From Streptomyces sp. NBC_00569 (GTDB taxonomy: Bacteria > Actinomycetota > Actinomycetes > Streptomycetales > Streptomycetaceae): a stretch of DNA of 64,000 nt. Both the position numbers and the translations under genes were made by a program. Under the pieces are notes generated by a model. It was not told the origin of the DNA. It did no database searches and was given only the letters and a program-made list of their open reading frames with translations. The stretch lies in NCBI RefSeq assembly GCF_036345255.1, contig NZ_CP107783.1, forward strand, positions 2,356,001 through 2,420,000, read 5' to 3'. This document shows positions 1 to 8,587 of this stretch, piece after piece (the first letter of the stretch is position 1; each line of letters begins with the position of its first letter).

Positions 1-177
1 CGGCGCCTCAAGCGGTGGAAGCGCCGCCACAACACCACCCACGCCAAGATCCGCTGTCTCGGCGAGCAGGCCATGGCCCTCAAGGGGTGGCGCCTCCTGC
101 GGAAGCTCCGCTGCAGCACCAACCGCATCACCGATGTCGTGAAGGCCGTCCTGGTCCTTCACCTCGCATCAACGTGA
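1..177 (+). CDS. IS5-type (DDE_Tnp_4-like) transposase, C-terminal part only
   Basis: The frame open from the first base reads 58 codons to a TGA. The peptide has the basic, Leu/Arg-rich tail usual for actinobacterial IS5-group transposases (RRLKRWKRR near the start, then LRKLRCSTNRI and a hydrophobic VLVLHL end). The conserved Glu/Arg-rich block before this tail and all upstream domains lie outside the window, so I cannot say whether the gene is intact. Just after the stop, GGTTGGAAAAGGCTC looks like the terminal inverted repeat of such an element, which would put its right end near 195. A fragment of a similar family occurs at 2670..2859. Confidence 0.7.
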   Translation, partial: RRLKRWKRRHNTTHAKIRCLGEQAMALKGWRLLRKLRCSTNRITDVVKAVLVLHLAST

Positions 178-729
178 GGTTGGAAAAGGCTCAGTAATCA
201 CCATCGGATCTGATTGGATTCGCACCGCCGCGAACCCCCGAATTAGGCGGGTTCATTGGACGTGCTGACCTCCTGTCGTCATTCGTTCGTTTAGCGACAG
301 AGTCGGGGTGCCGCTCGGAGTTCGGCAGGGCTCCGAAGCCCACGGGTTCCTGTTCGGGGAGTTCGCGGGCAGTTCCTGGTCGCAGGGCGGTGCGGCCAGC
401 CACCGGCCCTGTCGGCGGCCAGGCGTCGAGCCGTTGGCTGGGCTGGCGCTTTCAGCCGGTGGGGGGGCCTGGACGACGACACCGACGCCCCAGTCATCTT
501 CACCGGCCGCAGCCACCCGAGGCCCGTAGCGCTCCCGAGGAACAATCCGTTAAGAGGACTGGGAGGGAGCGGGCTCCCTGTCAAGGGAGAATCCGGCGCC
601 AAGGCATTGGGGTGCTCGGCCGACGACCCCGGAAGTCCGGTGACCCACGACGACATTGTGAACGGGAACGTCCCGAGTTCCAGGGGCGGCACCATGCCGC
701 CCGCCCAGCAGATCCGATAGGCGACAACC
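178..729. other. Intergenic stretch with a hairpin and a long-range repeat
   Basis: No convincing gene is seen here; open frames on both strands have arginine- and proline-rich, out-of-frame composition. A hairpin is formed by GAACCCCC at 232..239 and GGCGGGTTC at 246..254, without a T-run. The stretch also holds the left copy of the direct repeat at 541..583. No clear promoter for the gene at 730 is visible. Confidence 0.5.
541..583 (+). repeat. Left copy of a 43-bp imperfect direct repeat (partner 21843..21885)
   Basis: Position-by-position comparison with 21843..21885 gives about 36 matches in 43 without gaps. Both copies contain CAATCCGT followed by GGACTGGGAGGGAGCG and then GCTCCCT. The inner part, AGGGAGC-N2-GCTCCCT, is a perfect dyad. 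Similarity continues weakly upstream (CCCGAG) if a 3-base gap is allowed. The copies are about 21.3 kb apart and enclose the IS-rich zone. Confidence 0.6.
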
Positions 730-1488
730 ATGGTGAGTTTCTCGGTCGGCGGCACGGTCAGTGTCGAGACGACGGGGCGTCCGTTGCGGTTTACCCCGCG
801 TTTCGACCTTCCCGGCCAACAACTGATCGTCGCTGGATACACGGACGCGCGTGAGCGTGAGAAGCAGTTGGCCGACACCTTCGGCAGCATGCAGTGGCTG
901 TGGTCGGAGAACGACTTCCTTCGGTTCGACAGGGACAGTCGGGTGCTATGTAGCGCTACGTTCTTCCTCCCGCTCCGGTCCGCTCCTTACGAGGCAGGAC
1001 ACGGTGCGGCAGCACTGCCGCCGAGCGAGCTGGCCGGGCTGCGGGCAAACGAGCCGTCGGAGTTCGAACTACCGCAGGCGACCGTGTTCCGCTGCGCCCC
1101 GGACGGCGCTGAGTTGGTGTGCCTACGCGCCCCCGACCTGCTCGCCAGGCAGCCGGACGCCAGGATCGGCATCGCCCCCGACGTGGAACTGCTGGTCCAC
1201 GACGGCGCATTGACCGGCTGGCGCCTCATCGACCCCGCCCGCTGTCTCACCAGCGGCTTCAGCACGCCGGACACCGATTCCCCGCCCTCCCCGGCTACTC
1301 GCCGCCATCTCGCCGAGTGCCTGCGTCTTGTCTCCGCGCCCGTCGTCGACTCTGTCATGGAGCAGGACGCGGATGCATGGCGCGACCTGCTCGCACTCCA
1401 GCGTGCCGTGCGCGACCAGCACGACGACCGGCATCGCGCGGATGTCGTGCAAGCAGTGATCGACCGGTTGGTCGACGACAACGAGTAG
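730..1488 (+). CDS. Hypothetical protein, 252 aa
   Basis: I do not recognise the family. The ORF has normal high-GC codon usage and a balanced soluble composition, with no signal peptide or membrane segment. The middle is rich in acidic residues and short hydrophobic strands; the last 60 residues look helical (HLAECLRLVSAPVVDSVMEQDADAW begins this part), ending in an Asp/Glu-rich tail. The ATG at 730 has no good ribosome-binding site, so the start is uncertain; in-frame GTG codons follow closely. The gene sits alone between IS fragments, so context gives no function. The protein could be a remnant of a larger accessory locus cut by the insertion that follows 80 bp downstream. Confidence 0.6.
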   Translation: MVSFSVGGTVSVETTGRPLRFTPRFDLPGQQLIVAGYTDAREREKQLADTFGSMQWLWSENDFLRFDRDSRVLCSATFFLPLRSAPYEAGHGAAALPPSELAGLRANEPSEFELPQATVFRCAPDGAELVCLRAPDLLARQPDARIGIAPDVELLVHDGALTGWRLIDPARCLTSGFSTPDTDSPPSPATRRHLAECLRLVSAPVVDSVMEQDADAWRDLLALQRAVRDQHDDRHRADVVQAVIDRLVDDNE

Positions 1489-1565
1489 CGTTTCCGGCGG
1501 CAGCCGGGTGTGGCTCCACACACGACTGCCGAGACAGGCGGGCTTACCGATGAGCGCGGCTCCAG

Positions 1566-2622
1566 ATGCACCCGGCACCACTCCACCAGGCGATCGGTCA
1601 GTCGATCGAACGGTGCGTCGCCCGCAGGGACATCAGGCCAGAGGTCCTCGCGTTACGGCATGAGAACGCGGTGCTGCGCCGTGAGATCGCCCGCGTCCGC
1701 TACGAGCCCGCAGACCGAGTCCGCTCGCCAGCGCTCTCGCGGTTCGTCCCGCGCGAGCGCTGGCGCCAGACCTTCACGGTCACCCCACCACACTGCTGGC
1801 CTGGCACTGCCAACTCATCGCCAGGAAACGGCCGTTCACGCGGCACCGCCGCCCCGGCAGACCCTCCACCGCGCCCGCCGTCAAGCAGCTCATCCTGCGC
1901 CTGGCCCAGGAGAACAGCAGCTGGGGCCACCGCCGGATACAGGGCGAACTCGCCAGCCTCGCCTACCCGATCGCCCCGTCCACAGTCTGGGAGATCCTCC
2001 ATACAGCCGGCATCGACCCCACGCCGCAGCGCCCCGGACCCACCTGGCGCCAGTTCCTCACACCCAGGCCCACGGCAACATCGCCGCCGACTTCCTGCAC
2101 CTGGACACCATCTCGCTCAAGCGCCTGTACGCCCTGATCTACATCGAACACGGCACCCGCCGCGTCCACCTCGCCGGAGTCACCACCCACTCCACCGCCG
2201 CGTGGACCGTTCAGCAGGCCAGGAGCCTTGCCATGAGACTGGGACGCCGGTTGGAGTCGCTGCGCTTTCTCCTCCGGGAGGGGGACAGCAAGTACACCCG
2301 CACCTTCGACGCCGTCTTCGAGGCCGACGACGTGGAGATCCTGCTCAGCCCGCCGCAGGCGCCCAAAGCGAACGCGATCTGCGAGAGAGTCGTGGGCACC
2401 CTCCGCCGCGAGCTCCTCGACCGCATGCTGATCTACAACGAGGCCCACGCTCGCGCAGTCCTGGTCGAACACATCAGGCACTACAACGGGCACCGTCCCC
2501 ACCAGTCCCGGCAGCAGCTGCCCCCGGACATCGCCGAACCAGCCACCCCGGCCACCGTCACCAACCTCCAGGCCCACCGGATCCGGCGTCAACGCCTCCT
2601 CGGAGGCCTGATCAACGCCTGA
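1566..2622 (+). pseudogene. IS3/IS481-type integrase-core transposase, frameshifted
   Basis: Three reading frames must be joined to give one transposase. The first carries the N-terminal VLALRHENAVLRR motif (from about 1647). A second frame, from about 1790 to 2060, carries the linker with a GHRRIQGELASL-type helix. The third, to the TGA at 2622, carries the rve catalytic core. In the core the DDE residues are still readable: Asp in AADFLHLD, Asp in REGDSKYT and Glu in ICERVVG. The tail reads RLLGGLINA. At least two frameshifts separate the parts, so the gene is dead. It is close in sequence to the intact transposase at 18656..19741, but is clearly an older copy. No clean terminal inverted repeats were found. 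Confidence 0.8.
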
Positions 2623-2669
2623 CCGAACGGACTCACCGCAGCTCACAGCACCGAATCGTATTTTCGAGC

Positions 2670-2859
2670 GGCACAGGATGCTCCGAACCCGGATGCGCTC
2701 TCGCGAGGCTGTCGTGGCAGCGCAGATACACGAGAGCAATGAGCGCGCGCTGGTGCGGCGGGAGTTTGCACCGTCGGTTGCCCTCACGGTGACGCTGAGC
2801 ATCGTGACCCACTCGACCAGGGAGTGCGGAAGACCGAGTGCGGCAGGATAAGGAACCAC
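2670..2859 (-). pseudogene. IS5-type transposase N-terminal fragment
   Basis: On the minus strand a GTG at 2859 opens VPYPAALGLPHSLVEWVTML, the typical start of an actinobacterial IS5-group transposase. A frame change then gives RCKLPPHQRALIALVYL, the helix-turn-helix segment of the same family. After that the similarity fades near 2670. The piece is therefore a frameshifted, truncated remnant. It belongs to the same broad family as the C-terminal piece at 1..177, but they need not come from one copy. The span 2623..2954 holds nothing else that I recognise. Confidence 0.55.
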
Positions 2860-2954
2860 CGAGGCTCCTGTGCCGGTGGGTTGAGACTTCGAACACCTCC
2901 CTCAACGGCACGGGAACCTCGTGCAACGCGGCCCGTCTGCATACCCCGCCACCG

Positions 2955-4448
2955 TCACCCGATCCGTGGCCCCGCTGAAAAGGCTCGGTGAGGCGGAGTG
3001 CCTGGATCGTTCGGTTCGGACTGCTCGGGGGGTGCGTCGAGGGTTTGGAGGTCCCCGACTGGCACGGGCTTGATCGGCAGGTGAGCGGAGAAGCGTCCGC
3101 CGAGTCCGATCGGTTGCTTGCGTGCGGTCGCGAGGATCGCGCCGACGCTGTTCTCGCAGTAGCGCCCCTGGCAGGGGCCCATGCCGGTACGGCAGGAGAG
3201 CTTGACCGCGTTGACACTGCTGACGAACGGGGACGATTCGAGGAAGCCGTCGAGGGTGTCGCGGGTGACCAGTTCACATCGGCAGATGGTGGTCTCCCGT
3301 GTGGCGAGGTCGCCGAGTGCTTCCCGGGCCGGCTCGAACATTCGCTGCACCACGGTGGAGAACTGGGTCGCCTTGCGGATGTGCCGTTCCGCTTCGGTGA
3401 ATGCCGCCCGAGGCACGGCGCATCCCAGGCTGACGGCAACGCCGAGAGCCGCGAGTGCGCCTTCGGCGCGGGACTGATCGGCGCCGGCGACTCCTGTGGG
3501 CTCACCGGAGACGAACACGTGGGGGACGGATGTCTGAAGTCGTTCGTCGTGTGCGACCACCCAGCCGCCTCGCGGCGAGTCGTACACGAGGTCGCATCCG
3601 ATCTGGCGGGCGAGTTCCGTCGATGCGGAGAAGCCGTACCCGAGAACCAGGTGGGAGGCGGGGACCTGGCGGGGGGTGCCGGTGACCTTCCACTGCCGGT
3701 TCACCCGGGCGAGTTCGACTCGGGAGACGCGATCGGTGCCGTGGGCGGCCGTCACGATGGTCCGGGGTGAGACCCGGATGCCCTTGCGGGTCAGTCGTGC
3801 CAGGATCGCGCCTGTTTCCGCGAGCATCCGCAGGTGGCCGGGCACGGCTCCGAGGGCGTGCAGCATCTCCGCTGGTGTCGGGATGCTCTGGGCGAAGGCG
3901 ACCTCGCGGACGGGTACGCCGTCGCGGACGAGGAGGTCGGCCACGAGCAGGAGCAGGGGGTGTGCCCCGGCCAGTACGACATCGCCGACGGGTGCGATCT
4001 TCTGTGCCTTCACGAGGGTCTGGACTCCGCCGGCGGTCACGACGCCGGGCAGCGTCCAGCCAGGGAAGGCCACGGGAAGGTCGTAGGCGCCGGTGGCGAT
4101 CAACAGCCGTCGCGTGCCCAGCACGCGAGTCCCGTGCTCCGGGTGGTTGATCGCTACACGCAGACAGTCGGGCTCGCTGTCGTCGCTCAGCACGCCGATC
4201 GCCGACCAGCCGAACTCCGTCGTCAGCCGGGTGTCCGTCTCGAAGCGGCGGATGAGGTCGGTAGCCCAGCCGTAGCCAGCGGTGGGGTGCAGGACGCTTC
4301 CGGAGAAGTCCTCGGGTGTCTGACGGAAAATCTGGCCGCCTGCTCGCTGCTGCTCGTCGACGACGACGACGGTCAGGCCGTGATCGGCTGCGGTGAGTGC
4401 CGCGGACATGCCCGCTGGGCCCGCGCCGACGATCGCGAGATCGAACAT
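2955..4448 (-). CDS. FAD/NAD(P)-binding oxidoreductase with C-terminal BFD-like [2Fe-2S] domain (HcnB/LhpE-like subunit)
   Basis: The 497-residue protein starts with MFDLAIVGAGPAGMSAA, a Rossmann dinucleotide-binding motif at residues 2 to 16, and has a two-dinucleotide-domain flavoprotein core. The C-terminal part has a BFD-like iron-sulfur pattern: C389-R-C391, C419, C426 and C431. This architecture matches the HcnB subunit of hydrogen cyanide synthase, opine oxidase subunit A and D-hydroxyproline dehydrogenase subunits. In those complexes it passes electrons from the amine-oxidising subunit. I chose the ATG at 4448 because it overlaps the stop of the upstream ferredoxin-like gene by one base (TGATG) and starts exactly at the Rossmann fold. 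It is the last gene of a leftward operon starting at 8399. The exact substrate is unknown. Confidence 0.85.
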   Translation of the reverse strand: MFDLAIVGAGPAGMSAALTAADHGLTVVVVDEQQRAGGQIFRQTPEDFSGSVLHPTAGYGWATDLIRRFETDTRLTTEFGWSAIGVLSDDSEPDCLRVAINHPEHGTRVLGTRRLLIATGAYDLPVAFPGWTLPGVVTAGGVQTLVKAQKIAPVGDVVLAGAHPLLLLVADLLVRDGVPVREVAFAQSIPTPAEMLHALGAVPGHLRMLAETGAILARLTRKGIRVSPRTIVTAAHGTDRVSRVELARVNRQWKVTGTPRQVPASHLVLGYGFSASTELARQIGCDLVYDSPRGGWVVAHDERLQTSVPHVFVSGEPTGVAGADQSRAEGALAALGVAVSLGCAVPRAAFTEAERHIRKATQFSTVVQRMFEPAREALGDLATRETTICRCELVTRDTLDGFLESSPFVSSVNAVKLSCRTGMGPCQGRYCENSVGAILATARKQPIGLGGRFSAHLPIKPVPVGDLQTLDAPPEQSEPNDPGTPPHRAFSAGPRIG

Positions 4449-4738
4449 CACAGCCTCCCGGAGGTCTCGATGGTCAGGCCTTCGCGGGCCGGGGTGAGAC
4501 AGGTGCGCGTCAGAGGGCGGCCGTCGACCGTGGCGACGCACTCGAAGCACGTTCCCATGTTGCACAGTGGCGCTCGAGGAGCTCCAGTGCGGTCGCGTTC
4601 GAAGGTGGTTCCTGTGGCCAGCATGGCTGTGGCCACGGTCTCGCCCGCGCAGGCATGAACGGGCTCGCCGTCCACGGTCAAGGTCACGTCAGCTCCGCGT
4701 TCTTGCGCGGTGCGGCGCCAGGCATCGCTCCGGGACAT
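4448..4738 (-). CDS. (2Fe-2S)-binding ferredoxin-like subunit (HcnA/LhpF-like)
   Basis: This 96-residue protein has a short plant-type ferredoxin-like fold. The visible cluster ligands are Cys in VHACAG and the CNMGTCFEC motif, with a further Cys in RTCLTP. Such small subunits occur with HcnB- and HcnC-like flavoproteins in cyanide synthase, opine and nopaline oxidases, and D-hydroxyproline dehydrogenase. Both gene junctions are single-base overlaps (stop TGA sharing its last A with the next ATG), so the three subunits are probably translated in step. The protein is expected in the cytoplasm or at the inner face of the membrane, carrying electrons between the two flavin subunits. Confidence 0.85.
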   Translation of the reverse strand: MSRSDAWRRTAQERGADVTLTVDGEPVHACAGETVATAMLATGTTFERDRTGAPRAPLCNMGTCFECVATVDGRPLTRTCLTPAREGLTIETSGRL

Positions 4739-5937
4739 CAGGCGCTCCTTTCTGCGAAGCGGGCCGGGTCGTACGGCGCGAGGTCGACATCAGACGAGCG
4801 CCCGGAAATGAGGGCGGTCAGCACCCGAGCGAAGCTCGGTCCGAGCGTGAACGCGGATCCGCCGGTGGCGACGAATACTCCCGGGGCGCCCTTGACCGCT
4901 CCGACGAGCGGGAGCTGGTCGGGGGCCACCGTGGTGGTGCCGACCCAACTGCGCACGGCGGGTATCCGGTCCAGCCCGGGGACGGTCTTCACGGCCGCGC
5001 GCGCGTTGCCCGCGATCGACTGCGGAATGAGCTGGTGCTTGCGGTCGAACGCCGGGGAGCCGTCCGCGTCCCGCATCAGCCGCGCGGGCCACCCGCCGCC
5101 GATGAGAACCGTGCTGTCGAGTGACTGCTTGAGCGACAGGCGCGCGCCGGCGTGCTGGACGAGATGAGGGATGAACCGGGGGACCTTCGAGGTGACCGTC
5201 ATGGTGAGGGCCAGCGGGACGGTGGGCAGGTCGGCGTCGAAGACCCGGCCGAGTTCGGTCGTCCACACTCCGGCGGCGAGCACGATCGCGGCGGCCCGGA
5301 CGGTGTGGGCCCTCTCGTCCCCCGTAGCAGACGTCTCCCGGAGGGAAAGGTCCCATCCGGCCGGTACGCGGTGCGCACCGACCAGTCGGGAGCGTGTGCG
5401 CACGGTGGCTCCGGCGGCGACGGCCGCGCGGGCGACGGCCGGAGCGGCGATGCGGGCGTCGGCCTTGCCCTCCAGCGGGCTGAAATTGGCCGCGACGATG
5501 GCCGGTGAGAGGTAGGGCGCGACGACATCGAGCTCCGAGCGGTCGAGTGTGCGCACGTCGAGGCCCCAGGAGCGTTCCAGCTCCGCCTTGAACTCGAGCA
5601 TCCCGACCTGGTCGGCGTTCTCGGCGACCATGAGCCCGCCGGTCTGGCGCACGCCGAACGGTTCGCCGATCTCGTCCTCCATGCGTGCCCACATCGCGGC
5701 GGCGTCGAGGTGGAGCGGCATCGCCTCCGCTGCGACGCGCGCGGCTTCCTCACCTGACTCGACCATGCGGTATTCGAGCTGGAAGTGCAGACTTCCGGCG
5801 TTCTGGCCCGAGGCGTGCTGGTTCACCTGGTCCTTGTCGACCAGCAGCACCCGCGCGCCGTCGCGGGCAGCCATCCATGCTGTGAGGCAGCCGAGCAGGC
5901 CGCCCCCGACAACAGCGACGTCGTAGTGGTCAGACAT
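4738..5937 (-). CDS. FAD-dependent amine/imino-acid oxidoreductase (DAO family, HcnC/LhpB-like)
   Basis: The 399-residue protein begins with YDVAVVGGGLLGCLTAWMA (GxGxxG dinucleotide fold, residues 5 to 23) and the ED/DKD acidic end of beta-2. It has the length and layout of D-amino-acid oxidase-type enzymes such as glycine oxidase, sarcosine oxidase beta and HcnC. In its operon it would be the catalytic subunit oxidising a C-N bond, with electrons leaving through the two iron-sulfur subunits encoded downstream. Its start overlaps the end of the DapA-like gene by 8 bp. Known relatives act on glycine, opines or D-hydroxyproline; a DapA-type lyase next door fits a hydroxyproline-like route best, but this is inference. 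Confidence 0.82.
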   Translation of the reverse strand: MSDHYDVAVVGGGLLGCLTAWMAARDGARVLLVDKDQVNQHASGQNAGSLHFQLEYRMVESGEEAARVAAEAMPLHLDAAAMWARMEDEIGEPFGVRQTGGLMVAENADQVGMLEFKAELERSWGLDVRTLDRSELDVVAPYLSPAIVAANFSPLEGKADARIAAPAVARAAVAAGATVRTRSRLVGAHRVPAGWDLSLRETSATGDERAHTVRAAAIVLAAGVWTTELGRVFDADLPTVPLALTMTVTSKVPRFIPHLVQHAGARLSLKQSLDSTVLIGGGWPARLMRDADGSPAFDRKHQLIPQSIAGNARAAVKTVPGLDRIPAVRSWVGTTTVAPDQLPLVGAVKGAPGVFVATGGSAFTLGPSFARVLTALISGRSSDVDLAPYDPARFAERSA

Positions 5938-6868
5938 GGGCGGGGGAGACCGTCTCGATGCCGAGCTGGTGCAGGGTCGCCTCGACCCGGGCGACCTCCT
6001 CGGTGGTGAGGTCGAGCAGCGGCGCCCGTACGAATCCCGCGGGGATGCCGCGCAGCCGCAGCGCGGTCTTGATGATCGCCTGCTGGTTGCCGAACTGCAC
6101 GCCGTAGTCGGGACGGAACCAGGCGTTCATGTAGACGCGGTCCTTCGCCCCCAGGCGAATAGCGCGTTCACGGTCCCCGGTGTCGACGGCGTTCCAGAAG
6201 TCGGCCTGGTCGCGTCCGAGGATGCCGCCCGTTCCCATCAGGCCGTCGCCGTGGCCGAGGATCGCGAGGTCGGCGCCGAGTGCGTTGGTGGGCAGACCGA
6301 AGTAGCGGACCTGGCCTTCCAGCGCGTACATCCCGGCGAGGAAGCTCGCGAAGTCTCCTGTCGAGTTCTTGATCGCGACGACGTTCTCGATCTGTGCGAG
6401 CTCGGTCAACAGGTCCACGTCCATGTCCACGACGCAGCCACGTGGCCAGTTGTACACGGTCATCGGGATGTCGGTGGCATCGCTCACCGCCCGGTAGAAC
6501 GCGATGATCTCCTTCCGGTTGGGCACGATGTAGGGCGGCGGGGTGAGGAGAATGCCGTCGAGGCCCGCTGCCTCGGCCGCGCGGGCGTGGGTGATCGCCT
6601 CGTGCGGGGTGAATGCGTTGCAGGCGCCGATGACCGGGAAGGTGTCGCTACGGTGCTCGGCGCCTGCCGCGAACAGCTGTGCGCGCTCCTCTGTCGACAT
6701 GGAGAACCACTCGCCGCTGGTACCGGCCAGGATCGCGCCCTGGATACCTTCCTTGACGAGCCAGTCCACCTGTACGTGCAGCGCGTCGGTGTCGAGCACG
6801 CCCTCACGGGTGAACGGTGTGGTGATGGCGGGGATGTAGCCACGCCAGTTGACAGTGTTGCGATCCAT
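5930..6868 (-). CDS. Dihydrodipicolinate synthase/N-acetylneuraminate lyase family protein
   Basis: The 312-residue TIM-barrel enzyme shows the class I aldolase signatures of this family: GTSGE at residues 49 to 53, the proton-relay Tyr139 in VYNWP, and the Schiff-base Lys167 in AIKNSTGD. Members catalyse aldol cleavage, dehydration or deamination of keto acids. In hydroxyproline catabolism a member (pyrroline-4-hydroxy-2-carboxylate deaminase) works beside an HcnABC-like dehydrogenase, as this gene does. Real dihydrodipicolinate synthase is unlikely given the catabolic operon and the altered GTxGE region (GTSGEWFSMS). The gene lies 61 bp downstream of the NhaC-like transporter gene and overlaps the next gene by 8 bp. 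Confidence 0.85.
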   Translation of the reverse strand: MDRNTVNWRGYIPAITTPFTREGVLDTDALHVQVDWLVKEGIQGAILAGTSGEWFSMSTEERAQLFAAGAEHRSDTFPVIGACNAFTPHEAITHARAAEAAGLDGILLTPPPYIVPNRKEIIAFYRAVSDATDIPMTVYNWPRGCVVDMDVDLLTELAQIENVVAIKNSTGDFASFLAGMYALEGQVRYFGLPTNALGADLAILGHGDGLMGTGGILGRDQADFWNAVDTGDRERAIRLGAKDRVYMNAWFRPDYGVQFGNQQAIIKTALRLRGIPAGFVRAPLLDLTTEEVARVEATLHQLGIETVSPAHV

Positions 6869-6929
6869 GAAGGCTGCTCCGACTACTGCTTGCTACTGCC
6901 TGTGCAGGGTGTGTGCTGGGGGGTGCCGC

Positions 6930-8399
6930 TCAGACCAGGGCCGGTGCGGGCTCGGTCCTGGGCTCGGGCCGCTTCAGTTCGACGCCGTCCGCGCCCTCGA
7001 AGCGGCGACCCCATCCGGTCGCCGCTGCCACGACCATGACGACGGTGAGGATGAGCGGGTAGAGCATGGCGACGAAGATCTCGGTGGTGGTCAGGGCCGG
7101 GGCGCCCTTGATGCCGGTCGTGAGCTGCGCGCCGATGAACAGGTAGGCGCTGAGGACAGGGACGATGGCGGCGATGCCCATCGCGAAGCAGTCCATAACG
7201 ACCGCCCTACGGTAGGGGTGCAGGTCGACGCGGGCGCCGATCTCGTCGGCGACGGGGCCGAAGGTGAGCATCGCGGCCGAGTTCACACCGCCGAACAGCA
7301 GGGTGGTGGCCGAGATCCCGATGCCGATCGCGAACTCCGCGCCGCGGGGGGTACGGGACAGGCGACCGTTGGTCAGCGCGCTCACCAGCCAGTCGAGGAC
7401 GCCGGCGGCGGTGAGTACGCCCATGATGCCGAAGACGGCCACCACGAGGGCGATCACGCTGAGCATGTTGGAGACGCCCTGCACGAGGAATCCGGTGGGG
7501 GCCCCGTCGGTGACGCCGATGATGCCGGAGAGGGTGAGCAGGCCCGAGGCGAGGCCGGTGATGATGCCCGTGCCCAGTCCGACCGTGACCGCCTTGAAGA
7601 TGTCACGGGTGAGCAGCGCCACGGTGAGCATGAGGGCGACGGGGATGAGCATCACCAGGGCGCGGGGGTTGGAGGCGTGCTCCAGCAGCTGCTGGGAGTG
7701 CGCGGAGCCGGTGGCGTGGCCCGAGGATCCGAGCAGGAAGAACCCTATGGCCGCGAGCCCCGCCGTGGTGAAGGCGAAGCGGGCACGGTTGCGCACGACC
7801 CCGGCGATGTCGGCGGTGCCGGCCTTGCGGCGGAACGTCTGCGTCGACGACGAGATGACGGTGGTGTCGGAGATCGGGGCCACGTTGTCGCCGAAGATCG
7901 CACCAGAGATGATCGCGGCGGCGAGGAGGGCGGGCTGGGCCCCGAGGAGCACGCCGGCCGGGTAGAAGATCGGGAACGCCGTGAACATGGTGCCGATGGA
8001 CGAGGCTGTCGACATCGAGATGATGCACACCGCGACGAACGTGAAGAGGGTGAAGGTGCCCCCGCGGACGCCGAGGAGGTCGGCGAGCCACACGAAGCCG
8101 CCCGAGACGTTGGTTGCCTTGATCAGCGCGGACATCATCCCCACGCAGAAGAGGATCATCACGATGGTCACCGCGGTGGGTGACCCGATCCCTCGTGTCA
8201 CGGCGGACCAGTAGGAGCCGTACGACTTGGCGACCAGCGCGCCGACGAGCAGGGCGACGACACCGCCTGTGGCGAGCGCCGTCATGTCGAACGCCTTGAA
8301 GACGACGAAGAAGACTACGCAGAACCCGAGGAACACGACGACTGGCACGAACGCCAGCGCCCTTCCTCCTCGGAAGTCCAAATCCTTGTCGGTGGTCAT
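6930..8399 (-). CDS. NhaC-family Na+/H+ antiporter-like transporter
   Basis: The 489-residue protein is very hydrophobic, with about 11 to 13 predicted membrane segments. It contains the NhaC-type region with IISGAIFGDNVAPISDTTVISS near residues 190 to 212, where conserved Asp residues lie in the membrane. In catabolic operons NhaC-like proteins often take up an organic substrate with Na+ rather than serving pH control, which suits its position as first gene here. I chose the ATG at 8399 because GAGAGAGGGC lies just upstream on the minus strand; a longer in-frame extension to 8465 would run through the regulatory region. It is transcribed divergently from the XRE-cupin regulator. Confidence 0.8.
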   Translation of the reverse strand: MTTDKDLDFRGGRALAFVPVVVFLGFCVVFFVVFKAFDMTALATGGVVALLVGALVAKSYGSYWSAVTRGIGSPTAVTIVMILFCVGMMSALIKATNVSGGFVWLADLLGVRGGTFTLFTFVAVCIISMSTASSIGTMFTAFPIFYPAGVLLGAQPALLAAAIISGAIFGDNVAPISDTTVISSSTQTFRRKAGTADIAGVVRNRARFAFTTAGLAAIGFFLLGSSGHATGSAHSQQLLEHASNPRALVMLIPVALMLTVALLTRDIFKAVTVGLGTGIITGLASGLLTLSGIIGVTDGAPTGFLVQGVSNMLSVIALVVAVFGIMGVLTAAGVLDWLVSALTNGRLSRTPRGAEFAIGIGISATTLLFGGVNSAAMLTFGPVADEIGARVDLHPYRRAVVMDCFAMGIAAIVPVLSAYLFIGAQLTTGIKGAPALTTTEIFVAMLYPLILTVVMVVAAATGWGRRFEGADGVELKRPEPRTEPAPALV

Positions 8400-8458
8400 G
8401 ACAGGTGCCCTCTCTCCGCGACGCTGGGGAGACCCAGGCGTGTACTTATTTACGCTGA

Positions 8459-8563
8459 TACACAAAAGTGCACGATCGCTCGCGTGTCAACTGTCGAGAC
8501 ACCAGCAAAAACGCATGGACGCAGCACATGTGCGCCATGACACTCGTACACAAGAGTGCGCAC
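8459..8563. promoter_or_regulatory. Divergent control region with a repeated operator-like motif
   Basis: The 188-bp gap between the transporter and the regulator holds two direct copies of one motif: TACACAAAAGTGCACG at 8459..8474 and TACACAAGAGTGCGCACG at 8547..8564. The second is also inside a dyad, CACTC at 8541..8545 and GAGTG at 8554..8558. One copy lies about 60 bp from the transporter start and the other 25 bp from the regulator start, as expected if the XRE-cupin protein controls both directions. No footprint is known to me. Confidence 0.45.
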
Positions 8564-8587
8564 GCCTGGGCTAAGCTGAACCCCGTG

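Noticed and set aside
1..2859. One IS5-type element split into the pieces at 1..177 and 2670..2859
   Set aside because: The pieces are on opposite strands and their similarity to each other cannot be tested, as they cover different ends of the protein.
5930..6868. dapA of lysine biosynthesis
   Set aside because: The catabolic operon and the altered GTSGEWFSMS segment argue for another member of the family.
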